Positions 7,024 through 14,324 are shown, counted from the first letter of the stretch. The stretch is 17,276 nt of DNA from Candidatus Nesterenkonia stercoripullorum (GCA_019114115.1 DXGD01000355.1:1-17276); one strand, 5' to 3'. The notes: generated by a model from the sequence alone, not told the origin. Translations and numbers: made by a program.

Positions 7024-7105
7024 GGGCCGCTGTCCCGTGGAGGTCACGGTCCCGCGAAGGCCACAGTCCCGTGGAGGTCGCTGCCCTAAGAAGGGTCAAT
7101 GTCCC
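7024..7105 (-). promoter_or_regulatory. Array of five 13-bp boxes upstream of usp
   Basis: Five boxes of the form RGGYC-N3-GTCCC (plus strand) start at 7024, 7041, 7058, 7075 and 7093, a spacing of 17, 17, 17 and 18 bp. They are GGGCCgctGTCCC, AGGTCacgGTCCC, AGGCCacaGTCCC, AGGTCgctGCCCT and GGGTCaatGTCCC. Read on the minus strand they are GGGAC-N3-GRCCY, an imperfect palindrome. They lie about 70-160 bp upstream of the inferred usp transcription start. The form resembles the mycobacterial DosR/DevR box (GGGAC-N4-GNCCC) but is one base shorter in the spacer. The fifth box overlaps the last codons of the ThDP gene. Confidence 0.55.
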
Positions 7106-8763
7106 GCGAATGCTTCGGCGAGCCACCAGGAGCCGCCGTCGGAACAGATCTTCGCGTCGATGACCAGGGGTGCGGTGATGCCAGCCCGGATCCTGGTGGT
7201 GGCGGCGTCGAGGTCGCCTGCTGTGCGGACGGTGAGCCCCTCTGCGCCGAATCCGCGGGCGATGGCGGCGATATCCGTCTCCGGGAACCGGACGATGTCC
7301 AGCTCTTCGTCCGTGCCTTCGAAATGGTGCACCTCAGCGCCGTAGGCGGCGTCGTTGTAGACGATGATGAGCAGGGGAAGGTCCGCACGCACCGCGGTCT
7401 CCAGCTCCGCGATGGACATGAGGAAGCCGCCGTCGCCGGTGCCCAGCACGGACACTCTGCTGGGCGATGCCTTCGCAGCGCCGATCGCCGTATAGAGACC
7501 CAAGCCGATGGACTGGAAAGTCTGCGTCATGCAGAAACCGTGTTCATCGGGCACCTCCAGGTAGGCAGCCGGGTACCCCATGAAGTTGCCGGAATCGATG
7601 GAGACCACGCGCTGCGCGGGCAGCGCCTGGTCCACGGCGATGCTCAGCAGACGGGGGTCGATGCCGTCCGAGCTGGTCAGATCCACGAACGACTCGGAGT
7701 TCTTGCGCGCGTGCTGCGCGATCTGCTGGAGCATCGTGGGGCTGCGTTGCTTCATCTCGGCTGGGCCCCGGTGCTGGAGGGCCTCTCGCGCGGCTGCAGC
7801 GGTCTCTGCCGCGTCCCCGAGCACGCCCAAGTGGATGGGACGGTGCGCGCCGAGGGCGTTCTGCTCCACGTCGACTTGGACGACCTGTGCGCCGGGTCCG
7901 ATGAGTGAGCCGTGGCGCATCGTCCACATGTTCAGTGCGCAGCCGAAGGCCACGATGAGGTCGGCCTCACGGATCCGCTGCGCCGTGAACTCGGAGGAGA
8001 ACCCTCCTGAGATGCCCAGGCAGAACGGATCGCGCTGAAAGAGGCCGTGCGCGGCGGCCGAAGTCGCGGTCAGGGCGCCGGCGGCCTCTGCCAGCGCCAG
8101 CACTTCAGGGCCTGCCGCGCGTGCGCCCCGTCCTGCGAGGAAGACCGGTCGCTGGGCAGCTTCGATCGCCGTGGTGAGAGCCTGAACGGCTTGATGGGCG
8201 GGCCGGACTCGCTGCACGGCTCCTACTGCGGCAATGGCGCTGCGACCAGTCGGAAGGGACTGCGTCTGCAGGTCAATGGGCACGAAGAGCACGACCGTGC
8301 GGCGTTCTGTCAGCGCCCGCCGATAGGCACGTGCGGTATCAGCAATCGCGGACTCGGTGCTGTGGACTCTTTCGGCCACGGCACCGACGCTTTCGCTCAG
8401 GGCGTCCTGGTCGATGCGGAAATTCGAGAGCACTGCCGATCGTCCCGTGTCGGCAGTGAGAACCAGCATCGGAGTCCGGCTCTTCGCCGCCTCGGCGATA
8501 CCGGTGAGGGCGTTGGTCAGTCCGCAGCCCTGATGCGTGGAGACGACTGCCACAGTGCCGCTGACACGACTGTAGGCATCGGCCATCGTGGCAGCTCCGC
8601 CCTCATGTCGCGCCGCAGTGAACTCCGCCCCATGGCGACGCATCGCATTGACCAGGGTGTAATTCCCGCTGCCGACGACGCCGAACACTGCGTGAACGCC
8701 GAGCTCCACCAGAGCACGCCCGACGGCGTCGGCGACAGTCTCGGGCGCGGAGCCATGGTTCAT
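7096..8763 (-). CDS. ThDP-dependent enzyme, acetolactate synthase-like
   Basis: Three-domain thiamine-diphosphate enzyme of 555 residues. The N-terminal Pyr domain has the catalytic Glu in RHEGGAATMADAYSR (E54). A central TPP_enzyme_M domain follows, containing FLAGRGARAAGPE. The C-terminal PP domain has the Mg/ThDP motif GDGG at 443 ending in YND at 469-471. The family includes acetolactate synthase, benzoylformate decarboxylase, oxalyl-CoA decarboxylase and sulfoacetaldehyde acetyltransferase, and the sequence does not let me choose among them. No small regulatory subunit (ilvN) or ilvC is adjacent, which argues against a biosynthetic acetolactate synthase. I prefer ATG 8763, which has GAAGAGG 8 nt upstream, to ATG 8781, which has none. 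It lies 49 nt downstream of the phospholipase D gene and is probably co-transcribed. Confidence 0.85.
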   Translation of the reverse strand: MNHGSAPETVADAVGRALVELGVHAVFGVVGSGNYTLVNAMRRHGAEFTAARHEGGAATMADAYSRVSGTVAVVSTHQGCGLTNALTGIAEAAKSRTPMLVLTADTGRSAVLSNFRIDQDALSESVGAVAERVHSTESAIADTARAYRRALTERRTVVLFVPIDLQTQSLPTGRSAIAAVGAVQRVRPAHQAVQALTTAIEAAQRPVFLAGRGARAAGPEVLALAEAAGALTATSAAAHGLFQRDPFCLGISGGFSSEFTAQRIREADLIVAFGCALNMWTMRHGSLIGPGAQVVQVDVEQNALGAHRPIHLGVLGDAAETAAAAREALQHRGPAEMKQRSPTMLQQIAQHARKNSESFVDLTSSDGIDPRLLSIAVDQALPAQRVVSIDSGNFMGYPAAYLEVPDEHGFCMTQTFQSIGLGLYTAIGAAKASPSRVSVLGTGDGGFLMSIAELETAVRADLPLLIIVYNDAAYGAEVHHFEGTDEELDIVRFPETDIAAIARGFGAEGLTVRTAGDLDAATTRIRAGITAPLVIDAKICSDGGSWWLAEAFAGH

Positions 8764-8812
8764 CGGGACGGCCTCTTCCATCGTGGCGGGGGGTCGGATG
8801 CTCAGACTGCGT

Positions 8813-10072
8813 TCACAGGAGCGAGCGCAGTGGTTTCAGCGCCACTTCGGCGACCCGCGCTGCGTGTTTCCTGCGAAGCCATTCCGGCAGCCTGAGCGTC
8901 TCGCAGTGGGCTGAGTCGGCGGTGAAGAGCTGCTCGAGCGAGGCGGCGAAATCGGGGTCGACGATTTCGACGTTGGTCTCGTAGTTGAACGACAGGGAGA
9001 GGCGGTCGATATTGGCGGTCCCGACTGTGGACCACTCACCGTCGATGGTGGCGGTCTTGGCGTGGATCATGCTGGTGCGGAACAGCAGCAGGGTGACTCC
9101 CGCCCGGAGCAGCTCATCGTAGAATCCGCGGCTGACCCAGTCCGCGATGGCGTGGTTAGACTCTTTGGGAACCATCAGCCGCACGTCGACGCCGCGCTGG
9201 GCGGCGCGGAGCACTGCCTGCAGGATCTGCTGGTCCGGGATGAAATAGGCCGTGGTGATCCAGATGCGTCGTGACGCGCGCTCGATGGCCTCCAGGTACA
9301 TGTCCCGGATCGGATAGACCAGCTGGATCGGCATGTTCGCGCTCACTTGGACGTCCGGGGCCCAGGAGTCAGGGGCTATCCAGGGGATGGCATCCTCCGG
9401 GCGGTTCATCTCGTTCCACAGTCTGACCACGGAGTTTCGCAGCCCCCAGACGGCGGGGCCGATCTCTCGCACGTGGGTGTCGCGCCAGTGCTCCGCGTAG
9501 AGGGAGCCGATGTTGTAGCCGCCGACGAAACCGATGCGATCGTCGATCACCATGACCTTGGAATGGTTGAGCCCTGAATTGCGGGCCAGTGCGCCCCAGA
9601 ACCTCAGCGCGACTGCGGGCACTCGCGTGACTTTCACCTCCGGGGCGAGCTGGGCGTAGAACGCGGGTGGGATGATGAGGTTGGCGAAGCCGTCGTACAT
9701 CGCGAACACCTCGACGCCGCGCGCGGCAGCGGCGTTGAGGGCGTCGATGAAGCGCTGGCCCACGGCGTCGTTCTTCCAGATGTAGGTCTCCAGGATGACC
9801 GTGTGCTCGGCGCCGTCGATCGCCTCGATCATGTGATCGTAGAGCGTGGCGCCGTCAGTGAAGACCCGCAGTTGCGACTGTTCGACCTGGGAGTCGAATG
9901 TTCCCGGTCGCGGGGCTTTGCGCAGCTGCCGATTTCTCCGTTTGACGAGGTCCACCACGACTGCGGGGGCGGCCGCCGCTGCCGATGCCCCCACGGCAAG
10001 TCCGCCGGCGACAGCGCTGTATCTGAAGGTGGTGCGCAGGGGCGCGTTCTTGAACTGTGCCAGCAGACTCAT
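8813..10072 (-). CDS. Phospholipase D / cardiolipin synthase-like
   Basis: Protein of 419 residues with one hydrophobic N-terminal segment (about 19-42) that should anchor it to the membrane, followed by two PLD domains. The two HKD motifs are intact: H170/K172/D177 in LNHSKVMVIDD, followed by GGYNIGS, and H337/K339/D344 in MIHAKTATIDG, followed by GTANID. This layout fits bacterial cardiolipin synthases of the Cls type, which transfer phosphatidyl groups. Actinobacteria often use a CDP-alcohol-type cardiolipin synthase as well, so this copy may be accessory or a phospholipase. No Shine-Dalgarno sequence precedes ATG 10072; TACTGT ends 8 nt before it, suggesting a leaderless mRNA. It heads the likely PLD-ThDP unit. 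Confidence 0.88.
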   Translation of the reverse strand: MSLLAQFKNAPLRTTFRYSAVAGGLAVGASAAAAAPAVVVDLVKRRNRQLRKAPRPGTFDSQVEQSQLRVFTDGATLYDHMIEAIDGAEHTVILETYIWKNDAVGQRFIDALNAAAARGVEVFAMYDGFANLIIPPAFYAQLAPEVKVTRVPAVALRFWGALARNSGLNHSKVMVIDDRIGFVGGYNIGSLYAEHWRDTHVREIGPAVWGLRNSVVRLWNEMNRPEDAIPWIAPDSWAPDVQVSANMPIQLVYPIRDMYLEAIERASRRIWITTAYFIPDQQILQAVLRAAQRGVDVRLMVPKESNHAIADWVSRGFYDELLRAGVTLLLFRTSMIHAKTATIDGEWSTVGTANIDRLSLSFNYETNVEIVDPDFAASLEQLFTADSAHCETLRLPEWLRRKHAARVAEVALKPLRSLL

Positions 10073-10080
10073 AAATCACT

Positions 10081-10086
10081 ACAGTA
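10081..10086 (-). promoter_or_regulatory. Candidate -10 of the PLD gene, leaderless
   Basis: The minus-strand hexamer TACTGT (TANNNT pattern) lies 8 nt before ATG 10072, and no ribosome binding site lies between them. Transcription would begin at or within two bases of the start codon. No convincing -35 is seen; an inverted repeat occupies the region just upstream. Confidence 0.35.
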
Positions 10087-10106
10087 CCCGGCGCACGCCT
10101 GCCGGG
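10087..10106. repeat. Inverted repeat in a divergent promoter region
   Basis: CCCGGC (10087-10092) and GCCGGG (10101-10106) form a 6-bp inverted repeat with an 8-nt spacer. It sits directly upstream of the candidate -10 of the PLD gene and between it and the divergent DUF421 gene. It may be an operator. The arms are short and GC-rich, so chance is a real alternative. Confidence 0.25.
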
Positions 10107-10219
10107 CGAGAGAGTTCAAGGCTGTGGAGAGCACATATCTCGTCCGAATGAGCAGGGGAAAACTCAAGGGCGCCCTCACCCTTCTGGACACGGTGCTGGC
10201 GCTGTGCGAAGGTCACCCG

Positions 10220-10747
10220 ATGGATATCACGCAGTACTGGGATGGCTGGGACCCTATCGTGCACACAGTGGTGACGTTGCTCTGCGGCTACATCGCCCTC
10301 TTGGTGCTGTTGCGGATCTCGGGCGCGCGCACGATGGCGGCGATGACCCCGCTGGATTTCATTATCGCGGTCACCATCGGCTCGGCCTTCGGCAGGATGC
10401 TCACAGCGGCCGATGTGCCGCTGAGCCAGGCGGTGGTCACGCTGGTGCTGCTGGTGCTGCTGCAATGGGTGCTGGCATGGATTCGGGCGCGATCTCCGAA
10501 GCTGCGCCGGCTCGTCGACACCTCGCCCGTGCTGGTCTACTACCAGGGAGACTTTCAGCGTCTGGCGATGCGGCGTCATCAGCTTGTGGAAGAGGATGTG
10601 CATACTGCCGTCCGGCAGTCCGGGCGCGGCAGCCTGGCGGGAGTCGCGGCAGTCGTCCTGGAGAAGAACGGTGCGTTGGAAGTGGTCAGCCAGGACAGCC
10701 TGGGCGACGGCGGCAGTGTTCTGCGGGTGACGTCCTCGCCCGAGTGA
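10220..10747 (+). CDS. DUF421 (YetF-like) membrane protein
   Basis: Protein of 175 residues with three hydrophobic segments in the first 95 residues: around VHTVVTLLCGYIALLVLLRI, around DFIIAVTIGSAFGRM, and around VVTLVLLVLLQWVLAWI. A cytoplasmic domain of about 75 residues follows. The arrangement and the sequence LRISGARTMAAMTPLDFIIAVTIG match DUF421/YetF proteins (family pattern R..GK R.....TPFD.....IG). Their biochemical role is poorly known; some Bacillus members are linked to spores or stress. I chose ATG 10220 with GAAGG 7 nt upstream. An alternative in-frame ATG at 10148, 6 nt after a TATCTC hexamer, would give a leaderless 199-residue form. The gene is divergent from the PLD gene and convergent with metI. 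Confidence 0.85.
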   Translation: MDITQYWDGWDPIVHTVVTLLCGYIALLVLLRISGARTMAAMTPLDFIIAVTIGSAFGRMLTAADVPLSQAVVTLVLLVLLQWVLAWIRARSPKLRRLVDTSPVLVYYQGDFQRLAMRRHQLVEEDVHTAVRQSGRGSLAGVAAVVLEKNGALEVVSQDSLGDGGSVLRVTSSPE

Positions 10748-10808
10748 GCGCTGGATGGGACCGGAGCGGAGTTGACCCGGCCTGAAGCGGCTCAGACGAT
10801 GGGAGCGC

Positions 10809-11477
10809 TCAGTCCTTTCGGGCGCGGCGGGCCAGCCAATTGCCCAGGCTCTGAATGGCCTGCACCACGATGATCAAGATGATGACCGTGGCCAGGATGG
10901 CAAAGGTGTCGAACTGCTGGTAGCCATAGGAGACGGCGAGGTCGCCGATACCGCCCCCGCCGATCGTGCCCGCCATCGCGGTCGCGCCGATCAGGCCGAC
11001 GGTGGCAGTCGTGATCGCCAGGGTGATCGAGCTCTTCGCCTCGGGCAGGAGGAACCGCCTGATGGTCTGCCCCAGCGTGGCACCCATCGACTCCGCCGCC
11101 TCGAGGATCCCGGGGTCGACGTCGAGCAGGGCCGTCTCGATGACGCGCGCGATGAACGGGGCGATGTAGATGGTCAGCGGCACCAGCGCGGCGGTGGAGC
11201 CGATGGAGCTTCCTGCAATGATCCTGGTCAACGGCACGATCGCGACCATGAGGATGATGAACGGGACCGAACGGACGATGTTCACCACGACGTTGAGCAC
11301 CGTGTAGACGAACCGATTGGGGGTCAGCCCGCCGCGCCGGGTCAGCACCAGCGCGACGCCGAGCGGTATGCCCAGCAGCGCTCCGATGAACAGCGAGACG
11401 CCGACCATGTAGACGGTCTCGTTCAGCGCATCGAGGTACTGATCCGCGGAGACACGGGTGTCAAAGATCTCGGTCAT
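10809..11477 (-). CDS. metI: Methionine ABC transporter permease MetI
   Basis: Cytoplasmic-membrane permease of 222 residues in the MetNIQ importer, which takes up D- and L-methionine. It has five hydrophobic segments and the ATPase-coupling loop EAAESMGATLGQTIRRFLLPEA, followed by ATTATVGLIGATAMAGTIGG and GIGDLAVSYGYQQF, both characteristic of MetI. The ATG overlaps the metN stop by 4 bp (ATGA) and has GGAGG 7 nt upstream, so I start there and not at the longer in-frame codon at 11519. It is the last gene of the operon, convergent with DUF421 across 61 bp. Confidence 0.94.
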   Translation of the reverse strand: MTEIFDTRVSADQYLDALNETVYMVGVSLFIGALLGIPLGVALVLTRRGGLTPNRFVYTVLNVVVNIVRSVPFIILMVAIVPLTRIIAGSSIGSTAALVPLTIYIAPFIARVIETALLDVDPGILEAAESMGATLGQTIRRFLLPEAKSSITLAITTATVGLIGATAMAGTIGGGGIGDLAVSYGYQQFDTFAILATVIILIIVVQAIQSLGNWLARRARKD

Positions 11478-12511
11478 CGCACATCCTCCACGCTCAGGTC
11501 CGGCTGGGAGCTGATCCACGCTTTCGCGTCGGCGACGGCGCGCTCCTCGCCCCGCAGGCCGAGCACGAGCGTCCCTACGGTGACGTGGCGCAGCGGCGCA
11601 TCGGTGGCATAGAGCATGGTCACCTCCAGGGCGAACCGCGACGCCAGATCGGTGACCAGCGTGCGGGCAGCGCCGTGGGTGTGCACGATCCGGACCACCT
11701 CGCCGGCGGTCCCGCTGCCCACGTGCTCGACGAGCGACTCCGGTAGCCGGCTGGGCACGACGGTCTCGACGAATCGACTGGTCAGCTGGGTGCTCGGGTG
11801 GGCGAAGATGTCTTCCACCTTCCCGTGCTCCAGCACCCGTCCGTGTTCCAAGACGGCGACGTAGTCGGCGATCTTCGCGATGACGTTCATCTGATGGGTG
11901 ATGATCAGCACTGTCACCCCAAGGTCACGGTTGATCCTGACGATGAGCTCCAGGATCTGCTCCGTGGTGATCGGATCCAGCGCGCTGGTGGGCTCGTCGC
12001 AGAGCAGCAGCTTCGGGTTGGTGACCAGCGCGCGGGCGATCCCCACGCGCTGACGCTGGCCGCCGGAGAGCTGCGCGGGCCGGGCCTGCGCGCGGTCAGC
12101 CAGGCCGACGACGTTGAGCACTTCCGCCACGCGCGCGGTGACCTCCTGCGCGGGGCGTCTGGCCAGCACCAGCGGCATGCCGACGTTCTCCGCGACGGTC
12201 TTCGAGCGAAGCAGGTTGTAGTGCTGGAACACCATGGAGACATGCCGGCGCAGTCCGCGCAGCCCGCTGCCGCGCAGCGCGGACGGGCGCTCACCCAGCA
12301 CGTCGACAGTGCCCGAGGTGGCGATCTCCAGTCCGTTCACCGTCCGGATGAGCGTGGACTTTCCTGCTCCGCTGGTCCCGACGACGCCGAAAATCGATCC
12401 CTGAGGGACGTCGAAGGTGATGTCCTCCAGCGCTCGCACCGGATTCTTCGCATCACCGAATTCCCGGGTCACGTGCCGGAAGGACACGGCCGGGGCCGTG
12501 GTCACGCTCAC
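11474..12511 (-). CDS. metN: Methionine ABC transporter ATPase MetN
   Basis: ATPase of 345 residues driving methionine import. Walker [10 protein letters not shown] is at 45-53, the Q-loop in VFQHYNLL (94-101), the signature LSGGQ at 148-152, Walker B LLLCDEP at 168-174, and the switch His in IITHQM. The last 80 or so residues form a ferredoxin-like NIL domain, which in MetN binds methionine and inhibits transport when cytoplasmic methionine is high. The start is GTG (12511), overlapping the metQ stop as GTGA. A second GTG two codons later is possible. The NIL domain plus the adjacent NlpA-type lipoprotein separates this from general amino-acid ABC ATPases. Confidence 0.95.
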   Translation of the reverse strand: MSVTTAPAVSFRHVTREFGDAKNPVRALEDITFDVPQGSIFGVVGTSGAGKSTLIRTVNGLEIATSGTVDVLGERPSALRGSGLRGLRRHVSMVFQHYNLLRSKTVAENVGMPLVLARRPAQEVTARVAEVLNVVGLADRAQARPAQLSGGQRQRVGIARALVTNPKLLLCDEPTSALDPITTEQILELIVRINRDLGVTVLIITHQMNVIAKIADYVAVLEHGRVLEHGKVEDIFAHPSTQLTSRFVETVVPSRLPESLVEHVGSGTAGEVVRIVHTHGAARTLVTDLASRFALEVTMLYATDAPLRHVTVGTLVLGLRGEERAVADAKAWISSQPDLSVEDVR

Positions 12512-13350
12512 TGCAGCGATTCCGGGATGAACCAGTAGTCGTTCTCGTTCTCCTCGTCCATGTACTCGGCGAACTCGTCAGAGGAGTACGCCTCAGCGAC
12601 ATCCTGGGCCCACTGGGTGTCTTCGTCCTCCTCGCGGACGACGGCGACCAGGATCAGCTCATCACGCAGCGTCTCCTGGAAGTACTGCTGATCGGTGTCG
12701 ACACCGGAGCTGTAGGAGATCGAACCGGGGATCACGCCCCAGTCCAGATCGTCCAGGCTGCGTGGGATCGTGGCGGAGTCCATCGTCTGGATATCGAGGT
12801 CGTGGGGGTTCTCCTCGATATCGGATGCGGTCACCAGGACGGGGTCGGCATCGTCGGAGAGCGTGATCCAGCCTGCTTCGGCCAGCATATTGTAGGCGCG
12901 GGACTGGTTGGAGGCATCCTGGGGGATGCCCACAGTGTGCCCGTCAGCCACCTCGTCCAGGTCCTCGTGCGTGCTGGAGAACAGCCCGGCGGGCACAGTC
13001 GGCACCTCGGTGACGGAAGCCAGCTCAGCACCGGTCTCCTCGTTGAAGACGTCCATATAGGCCGTGTGCTGGTCGACGTTGAGATCGATCGAGCCCTCGT
13101 CCATGGCGACGTCGGCCTGCTGCAGCTCGGAGAAGCTGGTGTACTCCAGCGTGTACCCCTCATCCTCCAGGATGGGGCCGATGCCCTCTTCGAAGAGCTC
13201 GCTGTAGGGGCCGGGGGAGGTGCCGACACGGATAGTGTCCTCAGCTGAGTCATCCCCGCCGGAGCCACCTCCGGAATCGTCGCCGCAGCCCGCGAGCCCG
13301 AGCATCAGGCTGGTGAGGAAGACGGCGGGCAGTGCGCGGGTCAGTGTCAT
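12508..13350 (-). CDS. metQ: Methionine-binding lipoprotein MetQ (NlpA family)
   Basis: Substrate-binding lipoprotein of 280 residues. It has a signal peptide with lipobox LAGC (Cys22), so the mature protein would be lipid-anchored on the outer face of the membrane. A Gly/Ser/Asp linker follows, then an NlpA domain containing VDQHTAYMDVFNEETG and VGIPQDASNQSRAYNML, both typical of MetQ. The mature protein is very acidic, consistent with a salt-tolerant host or with surface exposure. I chose ATG 13350 with AAGGA 7 nt upstream; the TTG just before it is in frame but less likely. It is the first gene of metQNI and follows a promoter region with a 17-bp palindrome and tandem repeats. Methionine is inferred from family and operon, not from binding residues. 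Confidence 0.93.
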   Translation of the reverse strand: MTLTRALPAVFLTSLMLGLAGCGDDSGGGSGGDDSAEDTIRVGTSPGPYSELFEEGIGPILEDEGYTLEYTSFSELQQADVAMDEGSIDLNVDQHTAYMDVFNEETGAELASVTEVPTVPAGLFSSTHEDLDEVADGHTVGIPQDASNQSRAYNMLAEAGWITLSDDADPVLVTASDIEENPHDLDIQTMDSATIPRSLDDLDWGVIPGSISYSSGVDTDQQYFQETLRDELILVAVVREEDEDTQWAQDVAEAYSSDEFAEYMDEENENDYWFIPESLQ

Positions 13351-13360
13351 CAAGAGTCCT

Positions 13361-13391
13361 TGCTGCGAGTGGATAGATGCTGCGAGTGGAT
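13361..13391 (-). repeat. Tandem 14-bp direct repeat in the metQ leader
   Basis: TGCTGCGAGTGGAT occurs twice without mismatch at 13361-13374 and 13378-13391, a 17-bp period, immediately upstream of the metQ ribosome binding site. If the -10 at 13405-13410 is right, both copies are in the transcribed leader. They could bind a repressor or be a local duplication. Confidence 0.55.
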
Positions 13392-13404
13392 GAAACGTCC
13401 ATCG

Positions 13405-13410
13405 ATATTA
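13405..13410 (-). promoter_or_regulatory. Candidate -10 of metQNI
   Basis: On the minus strand the hexamer is TAATAT in an AT-rich patch (TTAATATCGAT) that stands out from the GC-rich surroundings. It lies 54 nt before the metQ ATG. The -35 position falls within the palindrome at 13428-13444 and does not resemble TTGACA. Confidence 0.4.
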
Positions 13411-13427
13411 ACCACTGGCCAGGGCTC

Positions 13428-13444
13428 GACGACGCGGCGTCGTC
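13428..13444. promoter_or_regulatory. 17-bp palindrome, candidate operator of metQNI
   Basis: GACGACGC-G-GCGTCGTC is a perfect 8+1+8 palindrome centred about 38 bp upstream of the inferred transcription start, over the -35 region. That is a usual place for a repressor or activator dimer. I recognise no methionine regulator motif in it, and no S-box-like leader is visible. Confidence 0.4.
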
Positions 13445-13494
13445 ATGATGGGAAACAAAAGCGGTGGAGGACCCGGTGCGGCAAGGCTCCTTCC

Positions 13495-13803
13495 TCAGCT
13501 GACGACAGCCAGCTCCCCGCTCTTCGCGACGTCGGGGTCGGCGCAGGAAGAGAGGTCGAAGCAGCACGGTCGACGCTTGCCGTCGTGGAGCTTTGAGATG
13601 GCGACCTCAACCCGGCGCTGTCGCGTGTCAGGATTCTTTGTGGCGCCGATTTCGCCGTCTGGTAGCTCGGCAACGGAGCCGAAGTCTCTGTCTACGGCGA
13701 TCCAGTGGCATTTCCGCTCGTCGGTCTCGAGCACCGTGCGGATGCGGTGCTCTCCGAGGGAGAGGTCGACGGCGACCTGGCCTCGTGACGGCAGGCTAGG
13801 CAA
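13495..13803 (-). CDS. Small hypothetical protein
   Basis: I do not recognise this 102-residue protein. It is hydrophilic and has a coherent middle, HRIRTVLETDERKCHWIAVD, and a C-terminal CC...C arrangement. There is no signal peptide or membrane segment. Codon use has the high third-position GC of its neighbours in most of the gene, supporting real coding. It would start at TTG 13803, inside the last 8 bases of the 2'-5' RNA ligase-like gene, which suggests translational coupling. No ATG or GTG start is available near the N-terminus, and the TTG has only a closely spaced GGGGGA upstream, so start and even reality are uncertain. The end is 144 nt before metQ. Confidence 0.5.
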   Translation of the reverse strand: MPSLPSRGQVAVDLSLGEHRIRTVLETDERKCHWIAVDRDFGSVAELPDGEIGATKNPDTRQRRVEVAISKLHDGKRRPCCFDLSSCADPDVAKSGELAVVS

Positions 13804-14320
13804 AATCCCCCAGGTGAGTGACGGAACGGGTGCCGGAATCCCATAGGCGCAGGGCGGTGACGTGCCCCTGGATCGGCCCTCCCAGGAGCGGGAGCGCGCC
13901 GGGCAGGTCGGTCAGCCTCAGGCGCCGAGCCAGCGTCACGTGGGGCGTCCACGAGTTCGGCTCGGTGAGCAGTGCGTTGCCCTCCGCGCCGACGGCGGCG
14001 TGAATCGTTCCATGCAGCCGCAGGAGGTCCGCTGTGGGCACGACTGAGCGCACCAGGATGCGGCGCTCCGAGCCGCCGAACAGCAGCGGGCTGCCGAGCG
14101 TCACCGGCAGAGCAGGACGTCCGAAGAGGCCGCTGAGTTCGATCTCGGGAAGCTCGGGCCGGACCAGCGCCGTGATGTGCGGACGGTTGCTCTGCGCGGT
14201 GTGCCGAGCCAGACTCGAGAACCCCGCTTCGGCCAGCGCCTGCCATTCGGCGCGTATGGCCGACTCGGCGACATCGTCGAGGAGCATCTCCACGCTGACC
14301 AACGGGGACGGGGCCCTCAC
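13796..14320 (-). CDS. 2'-5' RNA ligase family phosphoesterase (2H)
   Basis: Cytoplasmic protein of 174 residues with the two H-x-T motifs of the 2H phosphoesterase superfamily, RPHIT (H48, T50) and TPHVT (H127, T129), spaced as expected for the LigT/ThpR fold. Members open 2',3'-cyclic phosphates or join RNA ends through 2'-5' bonds in vitro, and the in vivo role is usually unknown. The GTG start follows the HAD gene stop by 4 nt and keeps the first beta-strand (LVSVEMLL); an internal ATG at 14287 would remove it. It is co-directional with the HAD gene upstream and overlaps the small gene downstream, so the three probably form an operon. Confidence 0.85.
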   Translation of the reverse strand: MRAPSPLVSVEMLLDDVAESAIRAEWQALAEAGFSSLARHTAQSNRPHITALVRPELPEIELSGLFGRPALPVTLGSPLLFGGSERRILVRSVVPTADLLRLHGTIHAAVGAEGNALLTEPNSWTPHVTLARRLRLTDLPGALPLLGGPIQGHVTALRLWDSGTRSVTHLGDFA

Positions 14321-14324
14321 GTGA

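Noticed and set aside
7024..7117. CRISPR-like repeat array
   Set aside because: The repeat unit is only 17-18 bp with no spacers of typical length and no cas genes; operator boxes explain it better.
9803..10219. N-terminal extension of the DUF421 frame back to 9803
   Set aside because: The added 139 residues overlap the PLD coding region on the other strand and do not resemble DUF421 proteins.
10745..10811. 8-bp inverted repeat TGAGCGCT/AGCGCTCA spanning both stop codons of DUF421 and metI
   Set aside because: The arms are made mostly of the two TGA stops and the self-complementary AGCGCT, with a 51-nt loop; chance is the simplest explanation.
13354..13494. SAM (S-box) riboswitch upstream of metQ
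   Set aside because: I looked for the conserved GAGG...GAUG...GGCAACC core on the minus strand and did not find it; the leader after the inferred start is also too short.
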